Translations under genes and position numbers: made by a program
Notes under the pieces: model-generated
Database searches by the model: none
What the model was told of the DNA's origin: nothing
The model's input: only the letters and a program-made list of their open reading frames with translations
Source of the DNA: JAJPHW01 sp963799065
GTDB lineage: Bacteria; Acidobacteriota; Terriglobia; Terriglobales; Acidobacteriaceae
Reading direction: 5' to 3'
Length of the DNA: 64,000 nucleotides
Assembly: GCA_963799065.1 (NCBI GenBank)
Contig: CAWCVJ010000001.1
Coordinates: 124,001 to 188,000, forward strand
Part shown: piece after piece, positions 26,542 to 33,562 of the stretch
How the letters are laid out: each line of letters starts with the position of its first letter
Numbering within the stretch: the stretch's first letter is position 1

Positions 26542-26699
26542 CGCTCACCCCGCGATTTGGGCGTGGGCATTTCGGCGAGCGCCCGTAGGCAGGGGGCGCA
26601 GTAGGCGGTGTCCGCTCCATGGGGGCGTAGCCAGAGGCCGCCGCAACGTTCGCAATACTTGAGGTCGAGATGGATGAATGCTTTAAATTGTGGTTCCAC
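26538..26699 (-). CDS. Small zinc-ribbon protein
   Basis: 53 residues from GTG at 26699, chosen for the GGAGGCAATC site; an in-frame TTG further upstream lies beside the terminator. Two Cys pairs, CERCGG and CAPC, 19 residues apart form a likely zinc ribbon; the surrounding residues (YCERCGGLWLRPHGADTAYC) fit a structural zinc knuckle. Tail is basic (PTPKSRGER). It overlaps the sigma-like gene by ATGA, so both act together, probably as a regulatory pair. Confidence 0.65.
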   Translation of the reverse strand: MEPQFKAFIHLDLKYCERCGGLWLRPHGADTAYCAPCLRALAEMPTPKSRGER

Positions 26700-26760
26700 G
26701 ATTGCCTCCACGCGGGGTATTCGTTTCTCTCTTCCGCCGGCGGTCCGGTGGGCAGGGAGC

Positions 26761-26801
26761 AAAAAAATGGGCTCTGTACCGATTTCTCGGTCACAGAGCC
26801 C
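26761..26801 (-). terminator. Intrinsic terminator after the first rightmost prophage gene
   Basis: Long minus-strand hairpin: GGGCTCTGT / ACAGAGCCC with a second inner stem ACCGA / TCGGT, followed by a T-run (seven T). It ends the message of the 68-residue gene and isolates it from the zinc-ribbon gene. Confidence 0.85.
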
Positions 26802-26862
26802 GTTTCTCTTACGGAGTTTCTGGTCAGCTATTTAGTTGGCGAGCGTTTGGCTTGGCGCGGCG

Positions 26863-27069
26863 TCATTCGTCGGAGCGGAAATATCCCTCTTCGTAACCCG
26901 ACTTGAAGATTTTTCCGTTCTGCACGAGGACGCTGACTTTTCCCGTAAAGCGGAGTAACGACAGAATCCGCTCCGTCGAAGACGACAGTAATTCGGCGGA
27001 GCGTACTTTGCGGCGAAACTCCTTGAATTGCGCCAACTCCACTTCTGGTTCGCGATCGGTTTGCACCAT
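26863..27069 (-). CDS. Small phage protein, unknown function
   Basis: 68 residues (MVQTDREPEVELAQFKEFRRK...), charged N-terminal half and helical; C-terminal half shows short beta strands (GKVSVLVQNGKIFKSGYEEG). No HTH can be assigned. It is the first gene of the minus-strand block, 153 bases from the divergent repressor, and is followed by a strong terminator. This is the slot of Cro-like or early regulators in lambdoid phages, but no evidence of DNA binding is seen in the sequence. Confidence 0.6.
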   Translation of the reverse strand: MVQTDREPEVELAQFKEFRRKVRSAELLSSSTERILSLLRFTGKVSVLVQNGKIFKSGYEEGYFRSDE

Positions 27070-27222
27070 GACAGGGCCTGTTTCTCGGGGGAAGAATTAG
27101 TTATAGCGAAGATCCAACGTTATATCTATGAGCTAATAGCGTCAAGGTTGGATATCACTAAAAGGAAAAATATGAGCAATTCAGAATAGCCGCGGGCTAT
27201 CATCGTTGTTATACTGCCCGCC
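27070..27222. promoter_or_regulatory. Divergent control region between prophage early genes and repressor
   Basis: AT-rich spacer. An inverted pair ATCCAAC (27,112-27,118) and GTTGGAT (27,147-27,153) are 35 bp apart centre to centre, candidates for repressor half-sites. A TATACT hexamer (27,210-27,215) lies 7 bases before the repressor ATG, suggesting a short-leader or leaderless message. No clear -35 box is visible. Confidence 0.45.
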
Positions 27223-27939
27223 ATGAAGTTCTCCGCGCTCCAGGAAAATCTGCGCAAATATCTGTTGGCCAGAATCGAGCAGGGCTCTCTTACCGGACTT
27301 GGACTGGCTCAACAAACCGGCTTTCAACAGGCTCACATTTCCAACTTTCTCAATCACAAGCGTGGGTTGAGTCTGGCGGGGATGGATCGCATTCTCGACG
27401 ATCAGAAGCTTTCAGTGCTCGATCTGCTGGAGCCTGCGGAGATCCGACAACGCAATGATGCCGAGGTGTCGGCAGGGGATCGTTTTCAGAGCGTGATGCT
27501 GGTCGATCCGGAGTCGGCGGTGAGTCAGCCGATCGTGACCGGCCGCATGGTCCAAGACACGTTAAAGTTCAAGAAAAGCTTTTTGCGGCAGATGCGATCG
27601 GCATCGGACACGGATCGAGCCCAATGGGAGCGCTTTGTGATGATGAAAGCTCCGGCGCGGGAAGCGATGAGCATGTATCCGCGATTGCAGCCGGGGGCGC
27701 TGGTGATGGTGGATCGGCATTACACTTCCCTGAAGCCGTATCACAAGATCGGGCTGAATATGTATGCGGTGAACTCCGAGGGGGAGGCGCGATTGAAGTA
27801 TGTGGAGTTGGCCGGAGATCGGCTGGTGCTGCGTCCCCATAATCCAGCATATCCGGTCGAGATAGTCACGCTGTCGGTGGGCGGAAAATTGAACCACACG
27901 ATAGTGGGGCGAATTTGTTATGTGGGGCTGGAGCCCTAG
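27223..27939 (+). CDS. HTH/S24 (LexA-CI type) repressor
   Basis: 238 residues. N-terminal HTH about 8-68 (LAQQTGFQQAHISNFLNHKR). C-terminal S24-like domain about 140-235 with the Ser of SMYP (S150) and a Lys in ARLKYVEL (K192), 42 residues apart as in lambda CI (149 and 192). An Ala-Gly pair at 84-85 might be a self-cleavage site, though it lies further from the Ser than in CI or LexA. Divergent orientation from the prophage block suggests it is the lysogeny repressor and is inactivated on DNA damage. A chromosomal LexA-like origin is a less likely reading. Confidence 0.75.
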   Translation: MKFSALQENLRKYLLARIEQGSLTGLGLAQQTGFQQAHISNFLNHKRGLSLAGMDRILDDQKLSVLDLLEPAEIRQRNDAEVSAGDRFQSVMLVDPESAVSQPIVTGRMVQDTLKFKKSFLRQMRSASDTDRAQWERFVMMKAPAREAMSMYPRLQPGALVMVDRHYTSLKPYHKIGLNMYAVNSEGEARLKYVELAGDRLVLRPHNPAYPVEIVTLSVGGKLNHTIVGRICYVGLEP

Positions 27940-27969
27940 GCGGCGTAAGGACGATACAATTTTGATGAC

Positions 27970-28680
27970 ATGCTTCGTTGGAAATCGGTTTTCCTGCTTT
28001 TATTTTCCTTTTGCGGTCTGGGTTTCGCAGTAGACGCGGGTTTGGATCACGCCCTGGCTCTGATCGAAGAGGGACGAACCACGCTCGATCCGGGGTCGCT
28101 GAGGGCGGCGCGAGCCGAAGTACTGCGGCTGACTCAGGCCAACCCATCGAACGCCGAGTATGCTTACCAGCTGGCGCGCGTGGATTTTTACATTGTCGAC
28201 GGCCAGACTTCGCGGCACGAGAAGAAGGAGGCAGGCCAGACGCTGGAGCTGGCGATCGGCGAGGTACAACATGCCATTGCGCTGGATGAGAAGTTGGCCG
28301 AAGCGCATAGTCTGCTGGGCGACCTGTATGGGGTGAAGATCAGTTTGGGTGGGGCGTTCACGGGAGCGAAGTATGGTCCGAAGATTATTTCGGAGAATAA
28401 GATTGCGGAAGGGTTGAATCCGAACAGTGCCGTGGTTTGCGCGAGCATGGGACGGCAGTATTTGCTGACCCCGAAAATCTTTGGCGGGGATCAGGAGAAG
28501 GCATTGATCTATTTCCGCAAGGCAGCTCAGCTCGCGTCTTCGAACGATGAAAATTTTGTGTGGCTGGGGATTGCGCTGCGGAAGCATGGGGACACTGCCG
28601 AAGCGGATAAGGCGTTTCAGATGGCGTTGCAATTGAATCCGAGAAGTGTGTTTGCGAAGGATTCGATGGCGGCGAAGTGA
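27970..28680 (+). CDS. Secreted TPR protein
   Basis: 236 residues with signal peptide about 1-20 (VFLLLFSFCGLGFA). Several TPR-like helical pairs follow (about 45-110 and 150-232), with the last clear repeat reading FVWLGIALRKHGDTAEADKA. A central stretch (LGGAFTGAKYGPKIISENKI) is typical of a host family of TPR proteins with a short insert. It would be periplasmic or surface-associated and mediate protein contacts. It is the first host gene to the right of the prophage. Confidence 0.8.
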   Translation: MLRWKSVFLLLFSFCGLGFAVDAGLDHALALIEEGRTTLDPGSLRAARAEVLRLTQANPSNAEYAYQLARVDFYIVDGQTSRHEKKEAGQTLELAIGEVQHAIALDEKLAEAHSLLGDLYGVKISLGGAFTGAKYGPKIISENKIAEGLNPNSAVVCASMGRQYLLTPKIFGGDQEKALIYFRKAAQLASSNDENFVWLGIALRKHGDTAEADKAFQMALQLNPRSVFAKDSMAAK

Positions 28681-28731
28681 GTTGGCGTTTGTTATCATCG
28701 AATTCGAAATCCTAATAAGGACGGCATTTTT

Positions 28732-28956
28732 ATGGATGAATCTCCGAACAACGCGTCAGGTATGCGGCGGAACGAAGATATTGCGCTTGATCTGATGAAG
28801 TTTGTGGCTCTTACCTCGGGCTATGGACGGACGACGGGCAGCGGGGCAGTGGGTTTTCAGGGTACTGGCGCGGGGAATACCAAGCCTGAGGAGTATGCGG
28901 CGCATTTGCTGGAGTTGTATGGGAAGTGTTTGCAGACGGTGTCGGGGAAGAAGTAG
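28732..28956 (+). CDS. Small conserved hypothetical protein
   Basis: 74 residues (MDESPNNASGMRRNEDIALD...), start preceded by AATAAGGACGG. Helical first half, then a Gly-rich turn stretch, then a second helix ending YGKCLQTVSGKK. No membrane or enzymatic signature. Followed by a palindromic repeat and a terminator. Confidence 0.6.
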   Translation: MDESPNNASGMRRNEDIALDLMKFVALTSGYGRTTGSGAVGFQGTGAGNTKPEEYAAHLLELYGKCLQTVSGKK

Positions 28957-28960
28957 GTCT

Positions 28961-29065
28961 GTTGTTCCTCCGGGACTTCGCCGCCCTGCTCACTCTACCC
29001 GGCACTTACGTGCCGGACCTTATTGTGCCGCCCCCTTCGGGGGGGGCGCTTCCGGACCTTACTAT
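28961..29065. repeat. Palindromic composite repeat, family D (host copy)
   Basis: TCCTCCGGGACTTCG, then CCCGGCACTTACGTGCCGGA followed by CCTTATT, then CGCCCCCTTCGGGGGGGGCG. Same three-stem layout as the copies inside the prophage. Confidence 0.8.
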
Positions 29066-29140
29066 TTCAGCGACAGCGCCGGGTCCGGCGAGAGAGTAGG
29101 GGCAGAAGAGCGGCGGGAGCGAAGTGAGTTCGGGTGAATA

Positions 29141-29170
29141 GGACACGGCGCTGGCCGTGTCCCTTTTTAT
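29141..29170 (+). terminator. Intrinsic terminator
   Basis: GGACACGGC / GCCGTGTCC stem (4-base loop) directly followed by CTTTTTAT on the plus strand; ends the small gene at 28,956 message. Confidence 0.85.
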
Positions 29171-29179
29171 ATTCAGTGT

Positions 29180-29548
29180 TTAGTGTTTCTTTTTCTTTAC
29201 AGCTTTTTTCTTGGCCGCTTTTTTCGGAGCCTTCTTTTTTGCGGGGGCTTTTTTCGCTGGTTTCTTTTTGGCCGCTTTTTTGGCGGGAGCTTTCTTTACG
29301 GCTTTCTTTTTTGCGGGCTTTGCAGCCTTCTTTTTGGCCGGCGGTTTAGAGACTGCACGCGGGGGTGGGGCGGACGCGACCGCATCGTCGTCCTCGTCCT
29401 CATCTTCTTCGCGCAGGCTGGGCAGTTCGGCTTCTTCTTCCTCTTCTTCTTCCAAGTCCTCCTCCAGCGAATCGCCGAAGGCGCCGCTGTCGTTGAACTC
29501 GTCTTCTTCTTCATCGCGCATATAGAATTTCTCTTCGTAAAAACTCAT
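29180..29548 (-). CDS. Bipartite acidic / lysine-rich histone-H1-like protein
   Basis: 122 residues. The first half (about 1-60) is very acidic, with long Glu/Asp runs (EEDLEEEEEEEAELP), the second (about 63-122) is almost only Lys, Ala and Pro in KKAAKPAKKKA-type repeats, as in bacterial histone-H1-like nucleoid proteins. It may bind DNA or polyphosphate through the basic tail while the acidic part modulates binding or recruits partners. Tail composition makes it intrinsically disordered. Confidence 0.75.
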   Translation of the reverse strand: MSFYEEKFYMRDEEEDEFNDSGAFGDSLEEDLEEEEEEEAELPSLREEDEDEDDDAVASAPPPRAVSKPPAKKKAAKPAKKKAVKKAPAKKAAKKKPAKKAPAKKKAPKKAAKKKAVKKKKH

Positions 29549-29739
29549 TGTTTCCTCCTGAAGGAACTTGATGGCAACGGCGTCGGATTACTGCACGGCA
29601 CATCGCCGCATAATGCCAGATCGAATGTTTTGTTTATGCCAACACCATGCCGGACTTAATGGTTCTAATCGGAACTGTGGCCAGAGTCAACTAGATTTGC
29701 GCCTCGGGTGGCAAGAATTTTTCGACGACAGAGTTTTAT

Positions 29740-31635
29740 TTAGGGTTGCGGCATACCGCGGAGCAAGAGAACCATTCCTGGATGCAGAGTGGCAAGATTT
29801 CCATTGTCGCGTTTGATGGCGGACACGGTGGTGTGGTTGTTGGTGGCGATGGAAGTGAGAGTTTCTCCCGGCTTGACCTTGTGACGGACGACGGGGCCGG
29901 TCTTGTGACTGGCCGCGGTTAGCTTATGCGACTTGACTGGGGCTGCGGCCTCCTTGACTTGGGGTGACAGAGGAAGGTGGACGTAAAGCACGTGGCGGGA
30001 GGCGAGGGTGTCGCCGTGCAAGTGGTTCCAGCGGCGGATCATGATGGCGGGGACGCCGAAATTGTCGGCGACTCTTTGGACGGTGTCGCCTTTGCGAATT
30101 TTGTAGACGGTGAGGCGCTTGGAATAAGTTTGCGCCATGCCAGCGCGCTTGCCGGGGGCGATGGGAATGACCAGGCCGTTATCTGGCTGGGCGGTTTCGC
30201 CGTCGGCCAGATTGTTCGCTTGGGCAATGGCGCGAGGCGTGGTGTGGTACTGCTCGGCGATCGAGGCTAAAGTTTCGTCGGCGGTAACGGTGTGATAGCG
30301 CCACCACATGCGCATGTTGGTCGGAACTTGCTCGATGGCACTGAGGTAGCGTTCTTTGGTGCCTTCGGGGACGTGGAGGTCGAAGTGGCCATCCGGAGTG
30401 GCGAGTCGGAGCAGGCTAGGGTTGAGATCCTGCAACTGTTCGAGGGTGGCTCCGGTGCAGTCGGCGACGAGGCGCAGATCGACGGGATAATCGATGGCGA
30501 CAGTTTCGTAACGCATCGGGGACTCTTTTTGCAATCCCGCGAGGCCGTATTGGTCGGGATTCTTGGCCATGATGGTTACGGCGACGATGATAGGGACGTA
30601 ATTGCGGGTTTCCTTGGGCAGGACGTCGCGGCGGTAAAGTTCCCAGAAGTCGGCGTATCCGGTGCGCTTCACGGCGGCCTGGACGGTTCCGGGGCCGGAG
30701 TTGTAGGCGGCCATGGCGAGGTACCAGTCGCCGAACTGGTTATAAAGATCCTTTAAGTGATGAGCGGCGGCGCGGGTGGATTTTTCGGGATCCTGGCGTT
30801 CATCCACCCATGTATTGCGCTGTAAGCCGTATCCGCTGGCGCGGCTGGCCATGAACTGCCACATGCCGCGAGCGCCGACGCGGGAGAGCGCGAGCGGATG
30901 GAATCCTGACTCAGCCTGGGCCAGATAGATGAGGTCTTGCGGGACACCTTCTTGTTTGAGAATGCTGCGAATCATTTCGTCGTAGCGGCCGCTGCGGATA
31001 AGGGCGTTTTGTAGGACGCCGCGTCCGCGGGGAGTAGAGAAGTAGCCGATGTAGCTGGCGACGGGGTCGGTCATCATAAGCGGAAGGTCAGAGTGCGTGG
31101 CCTTGATCTCGGCTTCAGCTTTGGCCTTGAGGTTGGGATCGACAGGAAGTGAAGTGGTGTCGTTGGCTTCGTCGATGGGCGCCGGTTCGGATTTCTGGGT
31201 GCCGGCGTCGGCTTCTTTGCGCTCTTCGAGTTCGAGAGCGTTGACGCCTTGCATCAGTTGGTCGAACTCGTGTTGCAAGCGGGCGTCCGAGCGCAGGTTG
31301 ACTGGGCTGCCGAGGAGCAGATCGAAAGCGTGGTCGAAGCTGGCTTGGGCCGCGTCGCGTTGGCCAGCATTGTAGAGATCGCGGCCGGTTGCGTATTCTT
31401 TTTCGACGCTGGCGATCAGGGTATCGACGGGGTCGGGCGCTGGGGTTGCCGGGGGCGGAGTGGTTGCGGCTACTTCTGGTTTTTCGGGCTTGACTGGGGC
31501 GGTTGTCGGCGTAGTGGCCGCCGTAATCGCTGGGGCATGGCTCGCTGCTGGGACGCTGGCTGCGGGATTCTTAGCGCAGCCGCTGGCTAACAACAACAGC
31601 GCGAGGACTCCGAATTGTGTTCGCCTTATGTCCAT
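29740..31635 (-). CDS. mltD: Membrane-bound lytic transglycosylase with LysM repeats (MltD-like)
   Basis: 631 residues. Lipoprotein signal peptide with lipobox LASGC (Cys near 20). A Pro/Ala/Thr linker (about 25-70) precedes an SLT domain (about 220-370) with catalytic Glu in AQAESGFHPL (near 242) and GARGMWQFM. Three LysM peptidoglycan-binding repeats follow at about 440-485, 505-550 and 590-630. It cleaves the MurNAc-GlcNAc bond to form 1,6-anhydro products in the periplasm, for wall remodelling. Longer than E. coli MltD mainly because of the linker and third LysM. It starts a minus-strand unit on its own. Confidence 0.93.
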   Translation of the reverse strand: MDIRRTQFGVLALLLLASGCAKNPAASVPAASHAPAITAATTPTTAPVKPEKPEVAATTPPPATPAPDPVDTLIASVEKEYATGRDLYNAGQRDAAQASFDHAFDLLLGSPVNLRSDARLQHEFDQLMQGVNALELEERKEADAGTQKSEPAPIDEANDTTSLPVDPNLKAKAEAEIKATHSDLPLMMTDPVASYIGYFSTPRGRGVLQNALIRSGRYDEMIRSILKQEGVPQDLIYLAQAESGFHPLALSRVGARGMWQFMASRASGYGLQRNTWVDERQDPEKSTRAAAHHLKDLYNQFGDWYLAMAAYNSGPGTVQAAVKRTGYADFWELYRRDVLPKETRNYVPIIVAVTIMAKNPDQYGLAGLQKESPMRYETVAIDYPVDLRLVADCTGATLEQLQDLNPSLLRLATPDGHFDLHVPEGTKERYLSAIEQVPTNMRMWWRYHTVTADETLASIAEQYHTTPRAIAQANNLADGETAQPDNGLVIPIAPGKRAGMAQTYSKRLTVYKIRKGDTVQRVADNFGVPAIMIRRWNHLHGDTLASRHVLYVHLPLSPQVKEAAAPVKSHKLTAASHKTGPVVRHKVKPGETLTSIATNNHTTVSAIKRDNGNLATLHPGMVLLLRGMPQP

Positions 31636-31795
31636 ATCTAACAGTTAGTTATGTCGAGGCGAGATTGGAGACGGCAATCCCCGAACTCCGCCATAGTACC
31701 GCTCTCTGTTGGATGGGTCAATTGGGAAAGAAGGTGTCTGGGTTACGGGGGAGGGTGGCGTAGGTAATGGGGGCGTGGGTTACGGCGGGGTTTTA

Positions 31796-31892
31796 TTTCG
31801 TCCCTACGAGACTCGTTTGAAATTTCATTGAAGCTGACCCGGCACTTACGTGCGGGGCTTTATGATTTTCGCCGCTTCGGGGCTGGAGCGAC
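31796..31892. repeat. Palindromic composite repeat, family D (host copy)
   Basis: CGTCCCTACGAGACTCG, then CCCGGCACTTACGTGCGGGG and CTTTATG, then CGCCGCTTCGGGGCTGGA. Lies between the mltD-like gene and the FMN-binding protein gene. Confidence 0.8.
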
Positions 31893-31908
31893 TGATTGTC
31901 CTCTGCGG

Positions 31909-32559
31909 TTAGCGTTTGCGGGTGTAGCGGAGAGCATAACTTGGGACGGTTTGGCCTGGCAGTAGTCGGTCGTCGTTGACGGGCTCGCCAGCTGTTATCT
32001 CTAAGGGAATCACTCCTGACCAGGTGGGGAACGTGTAATCCTCCGCGTCGTCGATGGGGCCGCCTTGTCTTACCTTGGCGGAGAATTCTGCGATGGGCAG
32101 GCGCAGGACTGATGTGGCCTTCAATTCTTTTTCGGTGGGCAGGCGGGAGTCTACCCAGCGGCCTGGGATGATGTGCTCGGAGATCTGGCGCAGGGCTTCC
32201 AGTTTTTCTTCGGGATCGGTCAGGAGTGTGGCTGTGCCTAAGACCACGACGGAGCGGTAGTTCATGGAGTGATTGAAGATGGAGCGGGCGAGGACTAAGC
32301 CGTCGATTAGTGTGACGGTGACGCAAACGGGGATGCCCTTGTCCAGAGTGCGCAACATGCGGCTGGCGGCGGAGCCGTGGATGTATAGCGAGTCGTTCAC
32401 GCGGCCGTAGCTGGTGGGGATGACGAAGGGTTGGGCGTCGGCGACAAATCCGACGTGGCAGATGAACCCTTCGTCGAGGATTGCGTAGGCGGTTTCTTTA
32501 TCATAGACGCCGCGCTGCGGCTCGCGAATCACCCGGGTTCGCGGGGTGGGTATTTGCAT
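31909..32559 (-). CDS. FMN-binding split-barrel protein (pyridoxamine-phosphate-oxidase-like)
   Basis: 216 residues from ATG at 32559 (MQIPTPRTRVIREPQRGVYD); a longer start 8 codons upstream lacks support. The fold type is shown by the ILDEGFICHVGFVADAQPFV start, the PTSYGRVNDSLYIHGSAASR motif of this family (about 60-80), and MNYRSVVVLGTA. The family comprises FMN-dependent oxidases/reductases and related heme or FMN-binding proteins; the substrate is unknown. It is divergent from the flavin-reductase-like gene at 32,717. Confidence 0.85.
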   Translation of the reverse strand: MQIPTPRTRVIREPQRGVYDKETAYAILDEGFICHVGFVADAQPFVIPTSYGRVNDSLYIHGSAASRMLRTLDKGIPVCVTVTLIDGLVLARSIFNHSMNYRSVVVLGTATLLTDPEEKLEALRQISEHIIPGRWVDSRLPTEKELKATSVLRLPIAEFSAKVRQGGPIDDAEDYTFPTWSGVIPLEITAGEPVNDDRLLPGQTVPSYALRYTRKR

Positions 32560-32634
32560 GTGAGTGGCTCCGGCAAGCGCCAAGAATAGAGGGATAGTGT
32601 AGCAGGGCGGTGCTTGCAGTTCGCGACGGGCAGG

Positions 32635-32698
32635 GGTCCTTCGACTGAGTGTCCGTCAGCTGCACGCGAACGGACACTTCCCTCAAGATGACAATGGG
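32635..32698. repeat. Palindromic repeat, family A (host copy)
   Basis: GTCCTTCGACTGAG, stem GTGTCCGT / ACGGACAC, then TCAAGATGACAATG. Occupies the spacer between two divergent FMN-type genes and touches the putative promoter of the right one. Confidence 0.8.
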
Positions 32699-32704
32699 TA
32701 TAAT
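32699..32704 (+). promoter_or_regulatory. TATAAT -10 box candidate
   Basis: Perfect TATAAT 13 bases before the ATG at 32,717. The -35 hexamer would lie inside the family A repeat and shows no consensus match. Confidence 0.35.
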
Positions 32705-32716
32705 CGCTAGACTTTC

Positions 32717-33328
32717 ATGATTATCGATCCAGTTCACACTCCTCATAGAGACTTCTATCGTTTGCTGATTGGGGCGGTGGGGCCTCGTCCGATTGCCTGG
32801 GTGTCGACACTGAGCGCGGCGGGGGCACCTAATCTTGCGCCGTTTTCGTTTTTTAACTGTGTGTGCGCGCGGCCGCCGCTGCTGGCGTTTGCTCCGGCAC
32901 CGCGTCAAATCGCAGACGGGCTCGCGAGTAAGGACACGCTGAGGAATATCCGCGAAACCGGGGAGTTTGTGATTAATGTGGTGACGTTTGCGCTGACTGA
33001 GGCCATGAATCTAACTAGCGGGGAATACGATTCGTCGGTCAATGAGTTTGAGCTGGCGAAAGTTACGCAGCGGGCTTCGCAGGTGATTCGAGCGCCGCAG
33101 GTGGCGGAGTCTCCCATTAGTTTCGAGTGTAAGTTGCGGCAGGTTTTGGATTTTGGCGAGCCTCGTCCGACGGGGCATCTGGTGATTGGGCAGATTGTGT
33201 CGGTGTTTGCGGACGATTCCGTGATGAAGGACGGCCTGCTCGACGGGAACGCTCTTGACCTGATCGGGCGCATGGGCGGGATTCAGTACTCGCGCACGAC
33301 GACACGCTTCGACCTGAAGCGCCCGTGA
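32717..33328 (+). CDS. Flavin reductase-like FMN protein
   Basis: 203 residues. Typical of the flavin reductase-like split-barrel family: LIGAVGPRPIAWVSTLSAAG (about 17-36) then NLAPFSFFNCVC (about 39-50), DTLRNIRETGEFVINVV (FMN region), and a late HLVIGQIVSVF. It binds FMN and probably reduces it with NAD(P)H; no partner oxygenase is adjacent, so the physiological role is open. Divergent neighbour is another FMN split-barrel protein. Confidence 0.88.
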   Translation: MIIDPVHTPHRDFYRLLIGAVGPRPIAWVSTLSAAGAPNLAPFSFFNCVCARPPLLAFAPAPRQIADGLASKDTLRNIRETGEFVINVVTFALTEAMNLTSGEYDSSVNEFELAKVTQRASQVIRAPQVAESPISFECKLRQVLDFGEPRPTGHLVIGQIVSVFADDSVMKDGLLDGNALDLIGRMGGIQYSRTTTRFDLKRP

Positions 33329-33332
33329 CGCC

Positions 33333-33374
33333 CCTTTTGGAACAGACTTTTTACAAAAGGTGACTAAGTCTGTT
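33333..33374 (+). other. Two interlocked inverted repeats after the flavin reductase gene
   Basis: Stem 1 is CCTTTTG (33,333-33,339) with CAAAAGG (33,354-33,360); stem 2 is AACAGACTT (33,341-33,349) with AAGTCTGTT (33,366-33,374). Stem 2's left arm lies in the loop of stem 1, so they could form an H-type pseudoknot or alternate. It starts 5 bases after the stop codon and no T-run follows. Confidence 0.45.
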
Positions 33375-33562
33375 CATTCTGCTTGATTAGGGGCAAGCCT
33401 CTGATGTACAAACCAGCGGTTGGAGTTTTGCAAAGATTTGTGTCCAGTTGTGTCTAAATGAGAGCGGCCACTCGAATCCGCCCCGGGGTAGTTGCGCCGA
33501 AATCCACGTTTCATTTTATTCCCAGTGCCTTACGGATGCGCCAGTTCTTTGAGGAGAAAATC

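Larger units (their letters stand above)
1..27939 (-). mobile_element. Prophage or prophage-derived island (left end outside the window)
   Basis: A near-continuous minus-strand block carries terminase large subunit, portal, maturation protease, scaffold-like protein, major capsid protein, connectors, fibre and tail genes, bounded on the right by a divergent HTH/S24 repressor. Gene order in the direction of transcription is regulators, fibre cassette, terminase, portal, head, connectors, tail; the fibre genes therefore precede the terminase, which is unusual for HK97-like siphoviruses. Two HipA-family kinase modules interrupt the structural genes. No integrase, lysis cassette or att repeat is visible, so the left boundary lies outside the window and the right boundary is inferred from the change to plus-strand housekeeping genes after 27,939. 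Host-type palindromic repeats lie between phage genes, which argues for long residence. Confidence 0.85.

Noticed and set aside
1..27939. Reading the element as a proven gene transfer agent
   Set aside because: A complete terminase, portal and capsid set with repressor fits an ordinary prophage; domestication is only hinted at by host repeats.
27070..28000. Integrase or att site at the right edge
   Set aside because: No integrase-like gene and no tRNA or direct repeat is seen at the junction; the boundary is only inferred.
28961..31892. Palindromic repeats as a CRISPR array
   Set aside because: Units are single, composite stem-loops in gene gaps, not regularly spaced repeats with spacers.
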